Below, piece after piece: positions 44,960 to 52,762 of a DNA stretch of 64,000 nt. The stretch is from CAXXOK01 sp963666755. Its GTDB lineage: Bacteria > Bacillota > Clostridia > Christensenellales > Aristaeellaceae. The notes below the pieces were generated by a model. That model did not search any database, had not been told where the DNA came from, and saw only the letters and a program-made list of their open reading frames with translations. The stretch covers positions 1,984,001-2,048,000 of the forward strand of contig CAXXGW010000009.1 in NCBI GenBank assembly GCA_963666755.2, read 5' to 3'. A program made the position numbers and the translations under genes. How positions within the stretch are numbered: position 1 is the stretch's first letter; each line of letters starts with the position of its first letter.

Positions 44960-45595
44960 ATGCGAATCGCATTGATTACGGAAAACAGCCAGGCAGCCAA
45001 GAACGCCCTGATCGAGCAGGCGCTGTGCAAGGTGGTCGCGCCGATGGGCCACCAGGTGGATAATTACGGCATGGCGGGCAGCGACGACCCTCATACGCTC
45101 ACCTATGTGCAAAACGGCATCCTTGCCTCGATCCTGCTGACCGCGGGCGCGGCGGATTATGTGGTAACCGGCTGCGGCACCGGGCAGGGGGCGATGCTGG
45201 CCTGCAACAGCTTCCCCAACGTGCTGTGCGGCCATGTGGCCAATCCCAGCGATGCTTACCTTTTCGCGCAGGTAAACGACGGCAACTGCATCGCCATGCC
45301 CTTCGCGCAGGGTTTCGGCTGGGGCGGCGAGCTGAATCTGGAATACTGCTTTGAGAAGCTGTTCGGCTTTGGCAGCGGTAACGGCTACCCGCCGGAGCGC
45401 CGCGAGCCCGAGCAGCGCAACAAAAAAATACTGGATGTCGTGCGCGCGCGCACCCTCCGCCCCCTGCCAGAGTGCCTGCAGGAGATCGACCCCGAACTGG
45501 TGCGCGGCGCCATCGCCGGGGATCGGTTCGAAACGCTGTTCTTCCCCCACTGCAAGGATAAAGCGCTGGCAGCCTGGGCGCGTTCCCTGCGCTGA
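44960..45595 (+). CDS. RpiB/LacA/LacB family sugar-phosphate isomerase-like protein
   Basis: 211 residues. MRIALITENSQAAKN and the conserved TGCGTGQGAMLACN match RpiB/LacAB, where the Cys (C of GCGTG) is the catalytic base in many members. After about residue 145 there is a C-terminal extension not found in RpiB (RREPEQRNKKILDVVRARTL). It may isomerise a sugar phosphate derived from the TRAP substrate; inference from context. Confidence 0.85.
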   Translation: MRIALITENSQAAKNALIEQALCKVVAPMGHQVDNYGMAGSDDPHTLTYVQNGILASILLTAGAADYVVTGCGTGQGAMLACNSFPNVLCGHVANPSDAYLFAQVNDGNCIAMPFAQGFGWGGELNLEYCFEKLFGFGSGNGYPPERREPEQRNKKILDVVRARTLRPLPECLQEIDPELVRGAIAGDRFETLFFPHCKDKALAAWARSLR

Positions 45596-45621
45596 AACGG
45601 CGCTGCCCGCGCCCCATACAA

Positions 45622-45659
45622 AGAACCGAAGCAAGGCTTGTGCCTTGCTTCGGCTCTTT
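45622..45659 (+). terminator. Terminator after the RpiB-like gene
   Basis: Perfect stem CCGAAGCAAGGC / GCCTTGCTTCGG with loop TTGT, then CTCTTT. Confidence 0.88.
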
Positions 45660-45804
45660 GCGACACAGACGGAACGGGCGTTTGATCAAAGCCGCGCCCG
45701 GGGCCTCCTCCCGCAGGCAAAGAGGTTGCAATCTCCACCAAACCGTGCCGGAGGGGAAGGCTAGGTAAGCCCGGAACTTGTTACACTCTCCTGACAGGAG
45801 AATT

Positions 45805-45842
45805 GAAAACGCCGGAACAGGGCTTCTCTCCTGCTCCGGCGA
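45805..45842 (-). terminator. Terminator of the MATE gene
   Basis: Stem CGCCGGAGCAGG / CCTGTTCCGGCG (one mismatch) followed on the reverse strand by TTTTCAATT, 115 bases past the stop. The rest of 45660-45955 is unassigned. Confidence 0.65.
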
Positions 45843-45955
45843 CGGGTCTACGGTTGACCTGCAAGGTTCCCGTTCCGTTATCCGAATGGGGCGATATCGT
45901 TCTCCATCCGGTGACGTGTTACCGCCCAGCGGCCCCTGCTTTCATCGTGAACCCC

Positions 45956-47335
45956 TCAGGCGGTTTCGGGTACCGGCATAACGCTGTTCTCATGCGGCAT
46001 ACGCCGCAGGGTACGGTTGAACCACAGGAAGATGAGCACCCCCCGCAGCGCCGCAGATACGGTTACGCCCATCCAGATGCCATTCAACCCCATGCTTTGC
46101 GCCAGCAGCCAGCACAGGCCAGGCCGCGCAAGGTTGGAGGCGATGCTGCACAGGCTGGGCGGCAGCGTCCGCCCCATGCCGCGAAACGCACCCGCGCACG
46201 CGCCCTCCAATGCCATAAACACCTGACAGATCGCCAGAATCCGCAGGTAGGTTTCCCCCATATCCAGTATTTCCGGCGGTTGGGTCAGGAACAGGGCGAA
46301 GAAGGTGCGCCCGCCAAACACCAGCAGCACCGTCACAAGCGCCTCCCACCCAAGCAGCGTGCCCATCGACAGAGCATAACCGCGCCGGATGCGCCGCCAT
46401 TGCCGCGCCCCGTAGTTCTGCCCCACAAACGCCGTGACCGCCGAGGAGAACCCCCCGCCAATCAGCCAGGAAAGCGATTCGATCTGGCTGCCCACGCGCT
46501 GCACAGCCACAGCGGTTTCACCGTACCAGGCCGTGACCATGGCGGTTACAACCATCGCCAGCAAGGTAAACACGCCGCTTTCCGCCGCTACCGGCAGGCT
46601 CCAGCGCAGCACCTGCGCCACACGTACGCGGTTCAGCCGACCCCAGAATATGAAGCTGGGGAAAGGCCGCTGCGGATGCCGTTTGGCAAAGATCACGAAC
46701 AGCCCACACACCAGCCCCTGCGCCGCCACCGTGGCAATCGCCGCGCCCACGACGCCCTGCCCGAAGGTGAGGATCAGCAGCGGGTCCAAAAGCATATTGG
46801 CGACCAGCCCGACGGCATTGGCCCAAAAGCTGAGCCGGGAATTGCCCGCGCCGTTAAACGTGCCGGTAATGGCCGCCGAAACGTAGGCCAGCGGAATACC
46901 CAGCCCCACAATGCGCAGGTAAGCGCATGTGCTTTGCAGCACGCCTGCGTCGCGCACCTGCAAAAGCGCCACCAGCGGTTCTGCCAGCGCCACCAGAAAA
47001 AGCCCGTAAGCCAGCCCTAAAAGCAGCGAAAGCCGGGTCGTATCCTGCGCGTAACCCTGCGCCGCTTCGCGGTTGCCGCTGCCTAAATTCTGCGATACGC
47101 CAATCTCCGACCCCATGCGGCCCACCATCATCAGCGCCATGCTCAGCCACAGGTACATGCCTGCCAGCCCGCTGGCCGCTACGGCAAGCACCGAATCCGG
47201 CGTGCGGCCAAGCCAGAACATGTCGGTCAGGTTGTAGGCCATCTGCATCAGCTGCGTCCCCATGATGGGTACAGCCACCTGCAACAGCTTTTTCAGGATT
47301 CCGCCCTGTGTGAGGTCACTGGGATGGACAGCCAT
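45956..47335 (-). CDS. MATE family efflux transporter
   Basis: 459 residues, twelve membrane helices in two MATE halves. GGILKKLLQVAVPIMGTQLMQ, the first-half FNGAGNSR and second-half AFRGMGRT motifs are typical of the NorM/DinF superfamily. Exports drugs or metabolites with sodium or proton antiport. Monocistronic with its own strong promoter. Confidence 0.92.
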   Translation of the reverse strand: MAVHPSDLTQGGILKKLLQVAVPIMGTQLMQMAYNLTDMFWLGRTPDSVLAVAASGLAGMYLWLSMALMMVGRMGSEIGVSQNLGSGNREAAQGYAQDTTRLSLLLGLAYGLFLVALAEPLVALLQVRDAGVLQSTCAYLRIVGLGIPLAYVSAAITGTFNGAGNSRLSFWANAVGLVANMLLDPLLILTFGQGVVGAAIATVAAQGLVCGLFVIFAKRHPQRPFPSFIFWGRLNRVRVAQVLRWSLPVAAESGVFTLLAMVVTAMVTAWYGETAVAVQRVGSQIESLSWLIGGGFSSAVTAFVGQNYGARQWRRIRRGYALSMGTLLGWEALVTVLLVFGGRTFFALFLTQPPEILDMGETYLRILAICQVFMALEGACAGAFRGMGRTLPPSLCSIASNLARPGLCWLLAQSMGLNGIWMGVTVSAALRGVLIFLWFNRTLRRMPHENSVMPVPETA

Positions 47336-47368
47336 ACCGTTTGAGCCTCCTTAGAAAAGGTTGTACCA

Positions 47369-47397
47369 TCATACCCGGCAGGCGCGTCCCTGTCAAG
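47369..47397 (-). promoter_or_regulatory. Promoter of the MATE gene
   Basis: Reverse strand TTGACA, 17 bases, TATGAT, only 34 bases before the start codon, so the leader is very short. Confidence 0.85.
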
Positions 47398-47416
47398 CGC
47401 GATGAAATGCGCCCCC

Positions 47417-47461
47417 ATGACAAGCCCCCGCCGGAGCTTTCGCCGCTCCAACGGGGGTTGC
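47417..47461 (-). terminator. Terminator of the ABC-xdhC-NTPase operon
   Basis: Stem around CCCCCG ... GGAGC / GCTCC ... CGGGGG, 25 bases after the NTPase stop, followed on the reverse strand by CTTGTC; weak T-run. Confidence 0.6.
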
Positions 47462-47488
47462 AGAGTCCGGGCCGGTTAAACCCACGGA

Positions 47489-48013
47489 CTAGAGGTTCCA
47501 GTTTTCGACCAACGGTTTCAGCCGGGTATACAGCTCCTCCCGATTGTCCGCCGTCAGGCTGTAAACGGTCGCGTTGGGGTGGGACCGCACCCGGTTGAGG
47601 AATGGCACATCAAACCGGGCCTTGACCGCCGCAAGCACCGGCGTCGATCCATCCAGCACCGTGAACACCTTTTCTGCAAACGCCTGCGCGTCGGCTTCCA
47701 GAAAGCCCAGCTCATCCAGCACCAGAATGCCGTCGGCAGGCGCGTCCAGATAACGCACCCCAAGGGTGTTAAACACCTCCAGCGCGGCACGGTGGGTCTT
47801 GCCGTCGCACGTACCGACAAGGTGCTCCGGCGACCAGTCGGGCTGCGTTTCCCCCGCCGGGTGGATGTAAATCGGGTGGAAGCCCGTTTCGTCCGCCGGG
47901 AGCCTACGCGTATAGAAGCCGTACACGGTGCGGTTGCTGTGGGCAAGCAGGCGGCGGATCAGCGTGCTTTTACCCGCGCCCACAGGGCCGCACAGCAGGA
48001 TATGGTTGCTCAT
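47489..48013 (-). CDS. THEP1-like nucleoside triphosphatase
   Basis: 174 residues. Walker A CGPVGAGKSTL at residues 8-18 and Walker B ILVLDELGFLE; the NTPase_1/THEP1 family. Proteins of this type occur beside XdhC and molybdenum hydroxylase genes in Clostridia, where their job is unclear (cofactor or selenium/molybdenum insertion is suspected). Overlaps the XdhC gene by 4 bases. Confidence 0.82.
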   Translation of the reverse strand: MSNHILLCGPVGAGKSTLIRRLLAHSNRTVYGFYTRRLPADETGFHPIYIHPAGETQPDWSPEHLVGTCDGKTHRAALEVFNTLGVRYLDAPADGILVLDELGFLEADAQAFAEKVFTVLDGSTPVLAAVKARFDVPFLNRVRSHPNATVYSLTADNREELYTRLKPLVENWNL

Positions 48014-49038
48014 GCGTTCACCCCCGTGCGCGATGCGCGGTGGCGGATCAGTTCCGCCGCAATGCTGATTGCGATTTCGGCCGGCGTCTCCGCCTCAATC
48101 GGCAACCCGATGGGCGAATGAATGCGCTTGAGTTCCGCCTCCGAAATGCCATCCTCCAGCAGGCGCTGGTTGGTAGCGGCAATCTTGTGGCGGCTGCCGA
48201 TCACGCCCACGTAGCAGGCGGGCGTGCGCAGCGCCTGCCGCAACACCGTAAAATCGCTTTGGTGCCCGCGCGTCATGATAATCACATAATCATCCGCAGT
48301 GATGCCGAGGCGCGAAGCCGCCTCCTCATACGGGGCGACGACCGTTTCCACGGCTGTCGGGAACAGCGCCTCGGTGGCGAACTCCGCACGTTCTTCATAC
48401 AGGATCACGGAAAAGCCGACATGCGCTATAACCGGTACCAGCTCCTGCGATACATGGCCGCCGCCGAACACATACACAAACCCGGCTGTGGTCAGCGGTT
48501 CCACATAGTAGGCCGGTTCCCCCCGGCTCAGGGTGCCGCGCGGCTGCGCCAGCGGCGCAATCTGTTCCGGCGGGATGCCGCTGTCAAAGCACAGTGCCGT
48601 ATCCGCAGCAAACACGCCCATGCGGCGCGCGCCGCCCTCCGCGATTTCGGTCACCAGCCAGGTGTTTTTACGCAATGGGAACAGCGACACAATGTGTTTG
48701 AGGAGTGCCTTCCCCTGCGCATCCTCCCCCGAAAAGAACTGGAAGTAGACCACCACCTGCCCACCGCAGATCATGCCGATGTCGGCCGTCTGGTTGGGGG
48801 TCAGGTTAAACCCATGGCTGAAGGTGCGCCGCTGCGCAAGCGCCTCACGGGCCAGCAGCGTGCTGTGGTACTCCACGGCTCCGCCGCCGACGGTGCCCAG
48901 CGTGGTACCGTCGGCAAACACGGCCATTTTGGCCCCGCGCCCCCGCGGGGTGGAGCCGGAGCTGGCAATGATGCTGCACAGCACCAGATCCTCTCCACGG
49001 GTCAGGGCTTGGAGCATGGCAGTAAAGAGCGCTTCCAT
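48010..49038 (-). CDS. XdhC/CoxI family molybdenum hydroxylase maturation protein
   Basis: 342 residues. N-terminal XdhC/CoxI domain (VLCSIIASSGSTPRGRGAKMAV, GTVGGGAVEY) and C-terminal Rossmann domain (VYVFGGGHVSQELVPVIAHVGF, then YVGVIGSRHK). XdhC binds the molybdenum cofactor and helps its sulfuration and insertion into xanthine dehydrogenase-type enzymes. Start MEALFTAML at 49038 with GAGG upstream; the longer frame overlaps the binding-protein gene. The target hydroxylase is not in the window. Confidence 0.9.
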   Translation of the reverse strand: MEALFTAMLQALTRGEDLVLCSIIASSGSTPRGRGAKMAVFADGTTLGTVGGGAVEYHSTLLAREALAQRRTFSHGFNLTPNQTADIGMICGGQVVVYFQFFSGEDAQGKALLKHIVSLFPLRKNTWLVTEIAEGGARRMGVFAADTALCFDSGIPPEQIAPLAQPRGTLSRGEPAYYVEPLTTAGFVYVFGGGHVSQELVPVIAHVGFSVILYEERAEFATEALFPTAVETVVAPYEEAASRLGITADDYVIIMTRGHQSDFTVLRQALRTPACYVGVIGSRHKIAATNQRLLEDGISEAELKRIHSPIGLPIEAETPAEIAISIAAELIRHRASRTGVNA

Positions 49039-49045
49039 ATTTGCC

Positions 49046-50122
49046 TCAGGCAGCGGGCGCCAGCGCAGGCTGCGCACCGATGGAATGCGCCACCAGCGCA
49101 TCATACTGTGCCTGCGTCAGTTCGCAATGGTAGAACAGCTTAAAGTAGGCCGCCGTCTCGGCGTACAGGTCATACTGCGCCGTATCGGGGTACAGCAGCT
49201 GCGCCATCCACATCATGCCCAGATAGCGTTGCACCGAGGGCGGGAAGCCCATCCAGTTATAAGGGCCGAAGGGCACCTCGTAATAATGGCCCTCGCGGAT
49301 GGCGGTTACGGACGCCCACGCGGGGTCGGAGCCGACGGTCGCGTAGATGCTGTCCGGCGCAAACAGGATCACATCCGGGTTCCAGTTCAGGATCTGCTCC
49401 AGATCCACCTCGTTGCCGGAGCCTTTGCTGGACGGATCCGCCACCTCCGCCAGATTGTTGGCCAGCAGGTCGATCACCTCGGCATGGTAGGAGCCTTTGG
49501 CGATTACGTTCAAGCCCTTGTCTCCCAGGATGTAGAGGATGTTGGCCTTGTCCACGCTGTCGGCTATCTGCTGCGTGCGCACATATGCCTTGTCGCAGTA
49601 GGCAGCCAGCGCCTCCGCCTGCTCCCCCATGCCCAGCAGCTCGCCCAGCTTGCGGTAGGCGTCGCCCATGGTGGCGGTCGTCGCGGTGATGTGGACAAAC
49701 GGCAGCCCCGTCTGCTGCTGCAACGCGTCCAAATCCTCCACGATGGTCTTTTTCGGCTCGCCCACGTCGATCACGACCTGCGCGCCGCTCGCCAGCAACG
49801 TTTCCAGATTCAGTTCGCCCTTGCCGCCGTAAAGCTGACCCAGCTCCGGCAGGGCGTAATACTTCGCGTCGATGTACTGCTCGGCCGTTTGATCCCAGGC
49901 GGTTGCCACACCGACCAGTTTATCCGGACACAGCGCGAAAAGCACGATCTGTGCCAGCGGCCCGGAGACCGCCACCTTGTCGACAGCAGCGGGCACTTCC
50001 ACCGTACGTCCGACCGAATCGGTAAACGATACCTTCGCGGGCGCTTCCGCCACGGCCGAAACCCCGCCCAGAAGCGTCGCCAGCAGCGTGAGCACCAGCA
50101 GGAAACCGAGACCCCTTTTCAT
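49046..50122 (-). CDS. FecB-type ABC transporter substrate-binding protein
   Basis: 358 residues. Signal peptide MKRGLGFLLVLTLLATLLGG ends AVA/EAPAK; there is no lipobox Cys. Two lobes joined by a long helix, as in FecB/BtuF/MolA-type proteins: SFTDSVGRTVEVPAAVDKVAV, LNLETLLASGAQVVIDVG, LEQILNWNPDVILFAP. Such proteins bind siderophores, cobalamin, heme, molybdate or tungstate. GGAGG 8 bases before the ATG at 50122. Placed directly before xdhC, which favours molybdate/tungstate as ligand (inference). Confidence 0.88.
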   Translation of the reverse strand: MKRGLGFLLVLTLLATLLGGVSAVAEAPAKVSFTDSVGRTVEVPAAVDKVAVSGPLAQIVLFALCPDKLVGVATAWDQTAEQYIDAKYYALPELGQLYGGKGELNLETLLASGAQVVIDVGEPKKTIVEDLDALQQQTGLPFVHITATTATMGDAYRKLGELLGMGEQAEALAAYCDKAYVRTQQIADSVDKANILYILGDKGLNVIAKGSYHAEVIDLLANNLAEVADPSSKGSGNEVDLEQILNWNPDVILFAPDSIYATVGSDPAWASVTAIREGHYYEVPFGPYNWMGFPPSVQRYLGMMWMAQLLYPDTAQYDLYAETAAYFKLFYHCELTQAQYDALVAHSIGAQPALAPAA

Positions 50123-50137
50123 CCTACGTTCCTCCAT

Positions 50138-50866
50138 TCATCCATCCACTATGGAATCGGGAATGTCTCCCGCATCCACCAGAATCACGCCAAGCGAGTT
50201 TTCCGCCGGCAGGTAGTAGGGAAAGCCGGGCAGTGCCGATTCCACCAGCTGTGCACGCACCCGCTCCGGCGTGAGCTCGGCCTCCGGCGCGCCGTACAGG
50301 CGGAAGAACAGCGCCGCGTCCTGAAGCGAGCGGAAGGGCTGCCCCATATCCAGCGGGAAGGTAAAGGTATGGTACGGCACGCCCAGCGTATCCAGCTCAT
50401 CAAGCGTCCGGGCATAGGTAAAGCGCTTGAGCGGCGCGCCGTTCAGGGAAAAGCGGTGGCGTTCCCAGTTTTTCTTAACCAGCACCGCCGTACCCTTGCA
50501 CTGCGCGCGCACGGCGGCAAGGGTTTCCCGCACGCGGCCGAAAAAGCAGAAGATCATAGCATCGTAGGGTTCGGCAGGCCGCATGGTAAAGATGTCCCCT
50601 TCGGTCACGGTCAGGTTGGCGGTATGCGTACGCTCCGCCTGTTGCCGCAGCACCGCGAGCGGCGCGGGCGCAATGTCCACGGCCGTCACCTGCGCGCAGG
50701 AACCCGCCAGCGCGAGGGACAGATACCCCAGCCCGCAACCGGCATCGCACAGGCGCGCGTGCTCAGGTAACCACGGTTTCAGCTGTGCCGCGATGCCTGC
50801 GTCATACCCGACCGCCTCCGCCGCGTCCCGGCGAAAGCGGATGGTCTCCTCCGTCCAGCAGAACAC
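50138..50866 (-). CDS. SAM-dependent methyltransferase, class I
   Basis: 242 residues. Motif I is LCDAGCGLGYLSLAL, then VTAVDIAPAPL and a motif II-like EPYDAMIFCFFG. GTG start at 50866 is preceded by GGAGGTGATAGG. It lies between the ABC ATPase and the binding protein in the operon, an unusual place; possibly methylates a metallophore or the like, but no substrate can be named. Confidence 0.85.
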   Translation of the reverse strand: MFCWTEETIRFRRDAAEAVGYDAGIAAQLKPWLPEHARLCDAGCGLGYLSLALAGSCAQVTAVDIAPAPLAVLRQQAERTHTANLTVTEGDIFTMRPAEPYDAMIFCFFGRVRETLAAVRAQCKGTAVLVKKNWERHRFSLNGAPLKRFTYARTLDELDTLGVPYHTFTFPLDMGQPFRSLQDAALFFRLYGAPEAELTPERVRAQLVESALPGFPYYLPAENSLGVILVDAGDIPDSIVDG

Positions 50867-50870
50867 CCTA

Positions 50871-51644
50871 TCACCTCCCGGCACGCTCCGGCGCAATCAG
50901 CGGGCCCTGCGCCGTATCCAGCACCTGCGCCTGAATGCCGTATAGCCGGTTGAGCAGCGCCGCGTCCAGCAGCGCGGCGGGTTCTCCCTGCGCAGCCACC
51001 CGCCCGTCGGCCAGTGCCAGCAGCACATCGGCATACCAGAGGGCATGCTGCGGGTTGTGGGTAGACAGCAGCACCGTGTAGCCTTCTCCGGCCAGACCGC
51101 GCACTACTTCCAGCACACGGGCCTGATTGCCGTAATCCAGCGAGGAGGTTGGCTCGTCCATCAGCAGGGTTTTTGCCTCCTGCGTCAGCGCCCGGGCAAT
51201 CAGCACCAGCTGCTGCTCGCCGCCTGAAAGCTGCGCGTATACCTGATTTTTCAGGTGCGCCACGCCAAGCCGTTCCAGCGCCGCCAGCGCGCGCCCGGTT
51301 TCAGTCGCGCCGGGCACGGCGACGGAGCGCAGGGTGTGGGCAGTGCCCATCAGCACCATGTCCAACGCCGTGTAACCAAAGGCGATGCCATGCGTCTGGG
51401 GGATGTAGGCGATGCGGTGGGCTACCTCCCGTACGGACAGGGTTCGCAGGTCGGCTCCCTCCAGCAGGATTTGCCCCGAATAGGCAGGTTGCAACCCCAA
51501 TATGCAGCGAAACAGCGTCGTCTTGCCCGCGCCGTTGGGGCCGAGCACCGCCGTGAGCGTGCCGCTGCGGGCGGCGAAGCTCACCTCCGCAAGCACCGGG
51601 CGCGCACCGTAGGAAAAGCCAAGGTTGCGAACCGTCAGACTCAC
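50871..51644 (-). CDS. FecE-type ABC transporter ATP-binding protein
   Basis: 257 residues. Walker A LGPNGAGKTTL, signature LSGGEQQLVLIARAL, Walker B TLLMDEPTSSLDYG, and switch His in STHNPQ. Energises the FecCD-type permease. 4-base overlap with the permease gene and 4 bases to the methyltransferase. Confidence 0.92.
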   Translation of the reverse strand: MSLTVRNLGFSYGARPVLAEVSFAARSGTLTAVLGPNGAGKTTLFRCILGLQPAYSGQILLEGADLRTLSVREVAHRIAYIPQTHGIAFGYTALDMVLMGTAHTLRSVAVPGATETGRALAALERLGVAHLKNQVYAQLSGGEQQLVLIARALTQEAKTLLMDEPTSSLDYGNQARVLEVVRGLAGEGYTVLLSTHNPQHALWYADVLLALADGRVAAQGEPAALLDAALLNRLYGIQAQVLDTAQGPLIAPERAGR

Positions 51645-52672
51645 ATCGACTTCTCCCTTCGCGTAATCAGGTACAGGAAAAAGGGCGCGCCGATAAAGGC
51701 CGTCAGAATGCCGATGGGGATTTCCACCGCCAGCAGATTGCGGGATACGTCGTCCACCAGCAACAGGAAGGTCGCCCCCACCAGAAACGAGGCCGGCATC
51801 AGGTAACGGTAGTTGTTGCCTACCAGCTTACGGCACAGGTGCGGGATCACCAGCCCCACCCAGCCGATCATCCCGCTGACGGATACGCTGGCAGCTGTGC
51901 CAAGCGTGGAGCAGACGATGGTTGCAAAGCGCAGCAGGTTGGTGTTTACGCCCAGCGCGCGGGCTTCCTCATCCCCCAGAGTCAGGATGTTGATGCGCCA
52001 CCGGAACAGGTACAGCGGGATCAACCCCGCCGCCATCGGCAGGGCTACCGAAGCCACGTCCGCCCCCTTGGAGCCGGAAAGGCTGCCCATCAGCCAGTAG
52101 GTGATCTGCGGCAGCTGATTGGTTGGATCAGCCACCAGCTTGATATAGGAAGTGCCCGCCGTCATCAGCGAGCCGACCATGATGCCCGCCAGAATCAGGT
52201 TGACGACGCGCAACCCCGGCGCGCGCTGCGCCACCAGCGTAACCACGCTGACCGTAAGCATCCCGGCGGCAAAAGCTGAAAAGCGGATCATGCCGACCGA
52301 GCCGCCCAGCAGGATGGCCAGCGCCGCGCCCATACCCGCCCCGCTGGATGCCCCCAGAATATCCGGCGACGCCATCGGGTTCTGAAACACGCCCTGATAC
52401 GCCGCCCCAGCCGCCGACAGACAGCAGCCCACCAGGCAGGCCATGGCGATGCGCGGCAGGCGGATATTGAGCACGACGGTCTGCATCTCCGGCGTCCAGG
52501 TTTGCCTGAGCGGGAACACCCGCGCCAGCAGGATGCGCACCACCTGCTCCACCGGCACCCCGTAACGGCCCAGCGAAAAGGAAACCAGGATAACCGCAAG
52601 CAGCAGCGCCGCCAGCAGCGCAAGCGTCAGGCGGGGTGCAGGCTGGTTTCGAAAGCGTCGGAACGTTTGCAT
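51641..52672 (-). CDS. FecCD-type ABC transporter permease
   Basis: 343 residues, about ten helices, FecCD/BtuC family. RLPRIAMACLVGCCLSAAGAAYQGVFQNPMASPDILG is the N-terminal signature region (short pieces RLPRI and GVFQNPMASPDILG) and GWVGLVIPHLCRKLVG the cytoplasmic coupling loop. Imports a chelated metal or oxyanion. First gene of the six-gene operon permease-ATPase-methyltransferase-binding protein-XdhC-NTPase. Confidence 0.92.
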   Translation of the reverse strand: MQTFRRFRNQPAPRLTLALLAALLLAVILVSFSLGRYGVPVEQVVRILLARVFPLRQTWTPEMQTVVLNIRLPRIAMACLVGCCLSAAGAAYQGVFQNPMASPDILGASSGAGMGAALAILLGGSVGMIRFSAFAAGMLTVSVVTLVAQRAPGLRVVNLILAGIMVGSLMTAGTSYIKLVADPTNQLPQITYWLMGSLSGSKGADVASVALPMAAGLIPLYLFRWRINILTLGDEEARALGVNTNLLRFATIVCSTLGTAASVSVSGMIGWVGLVIPHLCRKLVGNNYRYLMPASFLVGATFLLLVDDVSRNLLAVEIPIGILTAFIGAPFFLYLITRREKSM

Positions 52673-52693
52673 GCGGGGCCTCCTTGGGGGAAA

Positions 52694-52725
52694 CGTTCGT
52701 TATTCTCGTTCAAGGATAACGTACG
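52694..52725. promoter_or_regulatory. Candidate operator of the ABC-xdhC operon
   Basis: Inverted repeat CGTTCGTTAT - 12 bases - ATAACGTACG (arms match 9 of 10), covering about +1 to +30 of the operon promoter. The CGTTAT...ATAACG core is reminiscent of molybdate/tungstate-responsive sites, but this is only a resemblance. Confidence 0.55.
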
Positions 52726-52729
52726 GCCC

Positions 52730-52759
52730 ATTATAGCAGATTGAACCGTACCCTGTCCA
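52730..52759 (-). promoter_or_regulatory. Promoter of the ABC-xdhC operon
   Basis: Reverse strand TGGACA, 18 bases, TATAAT, starting 4 bases after the upstream GGDEF gene's stop. Confidence 0.75.
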
Positions 52760-52762
52760 CGG

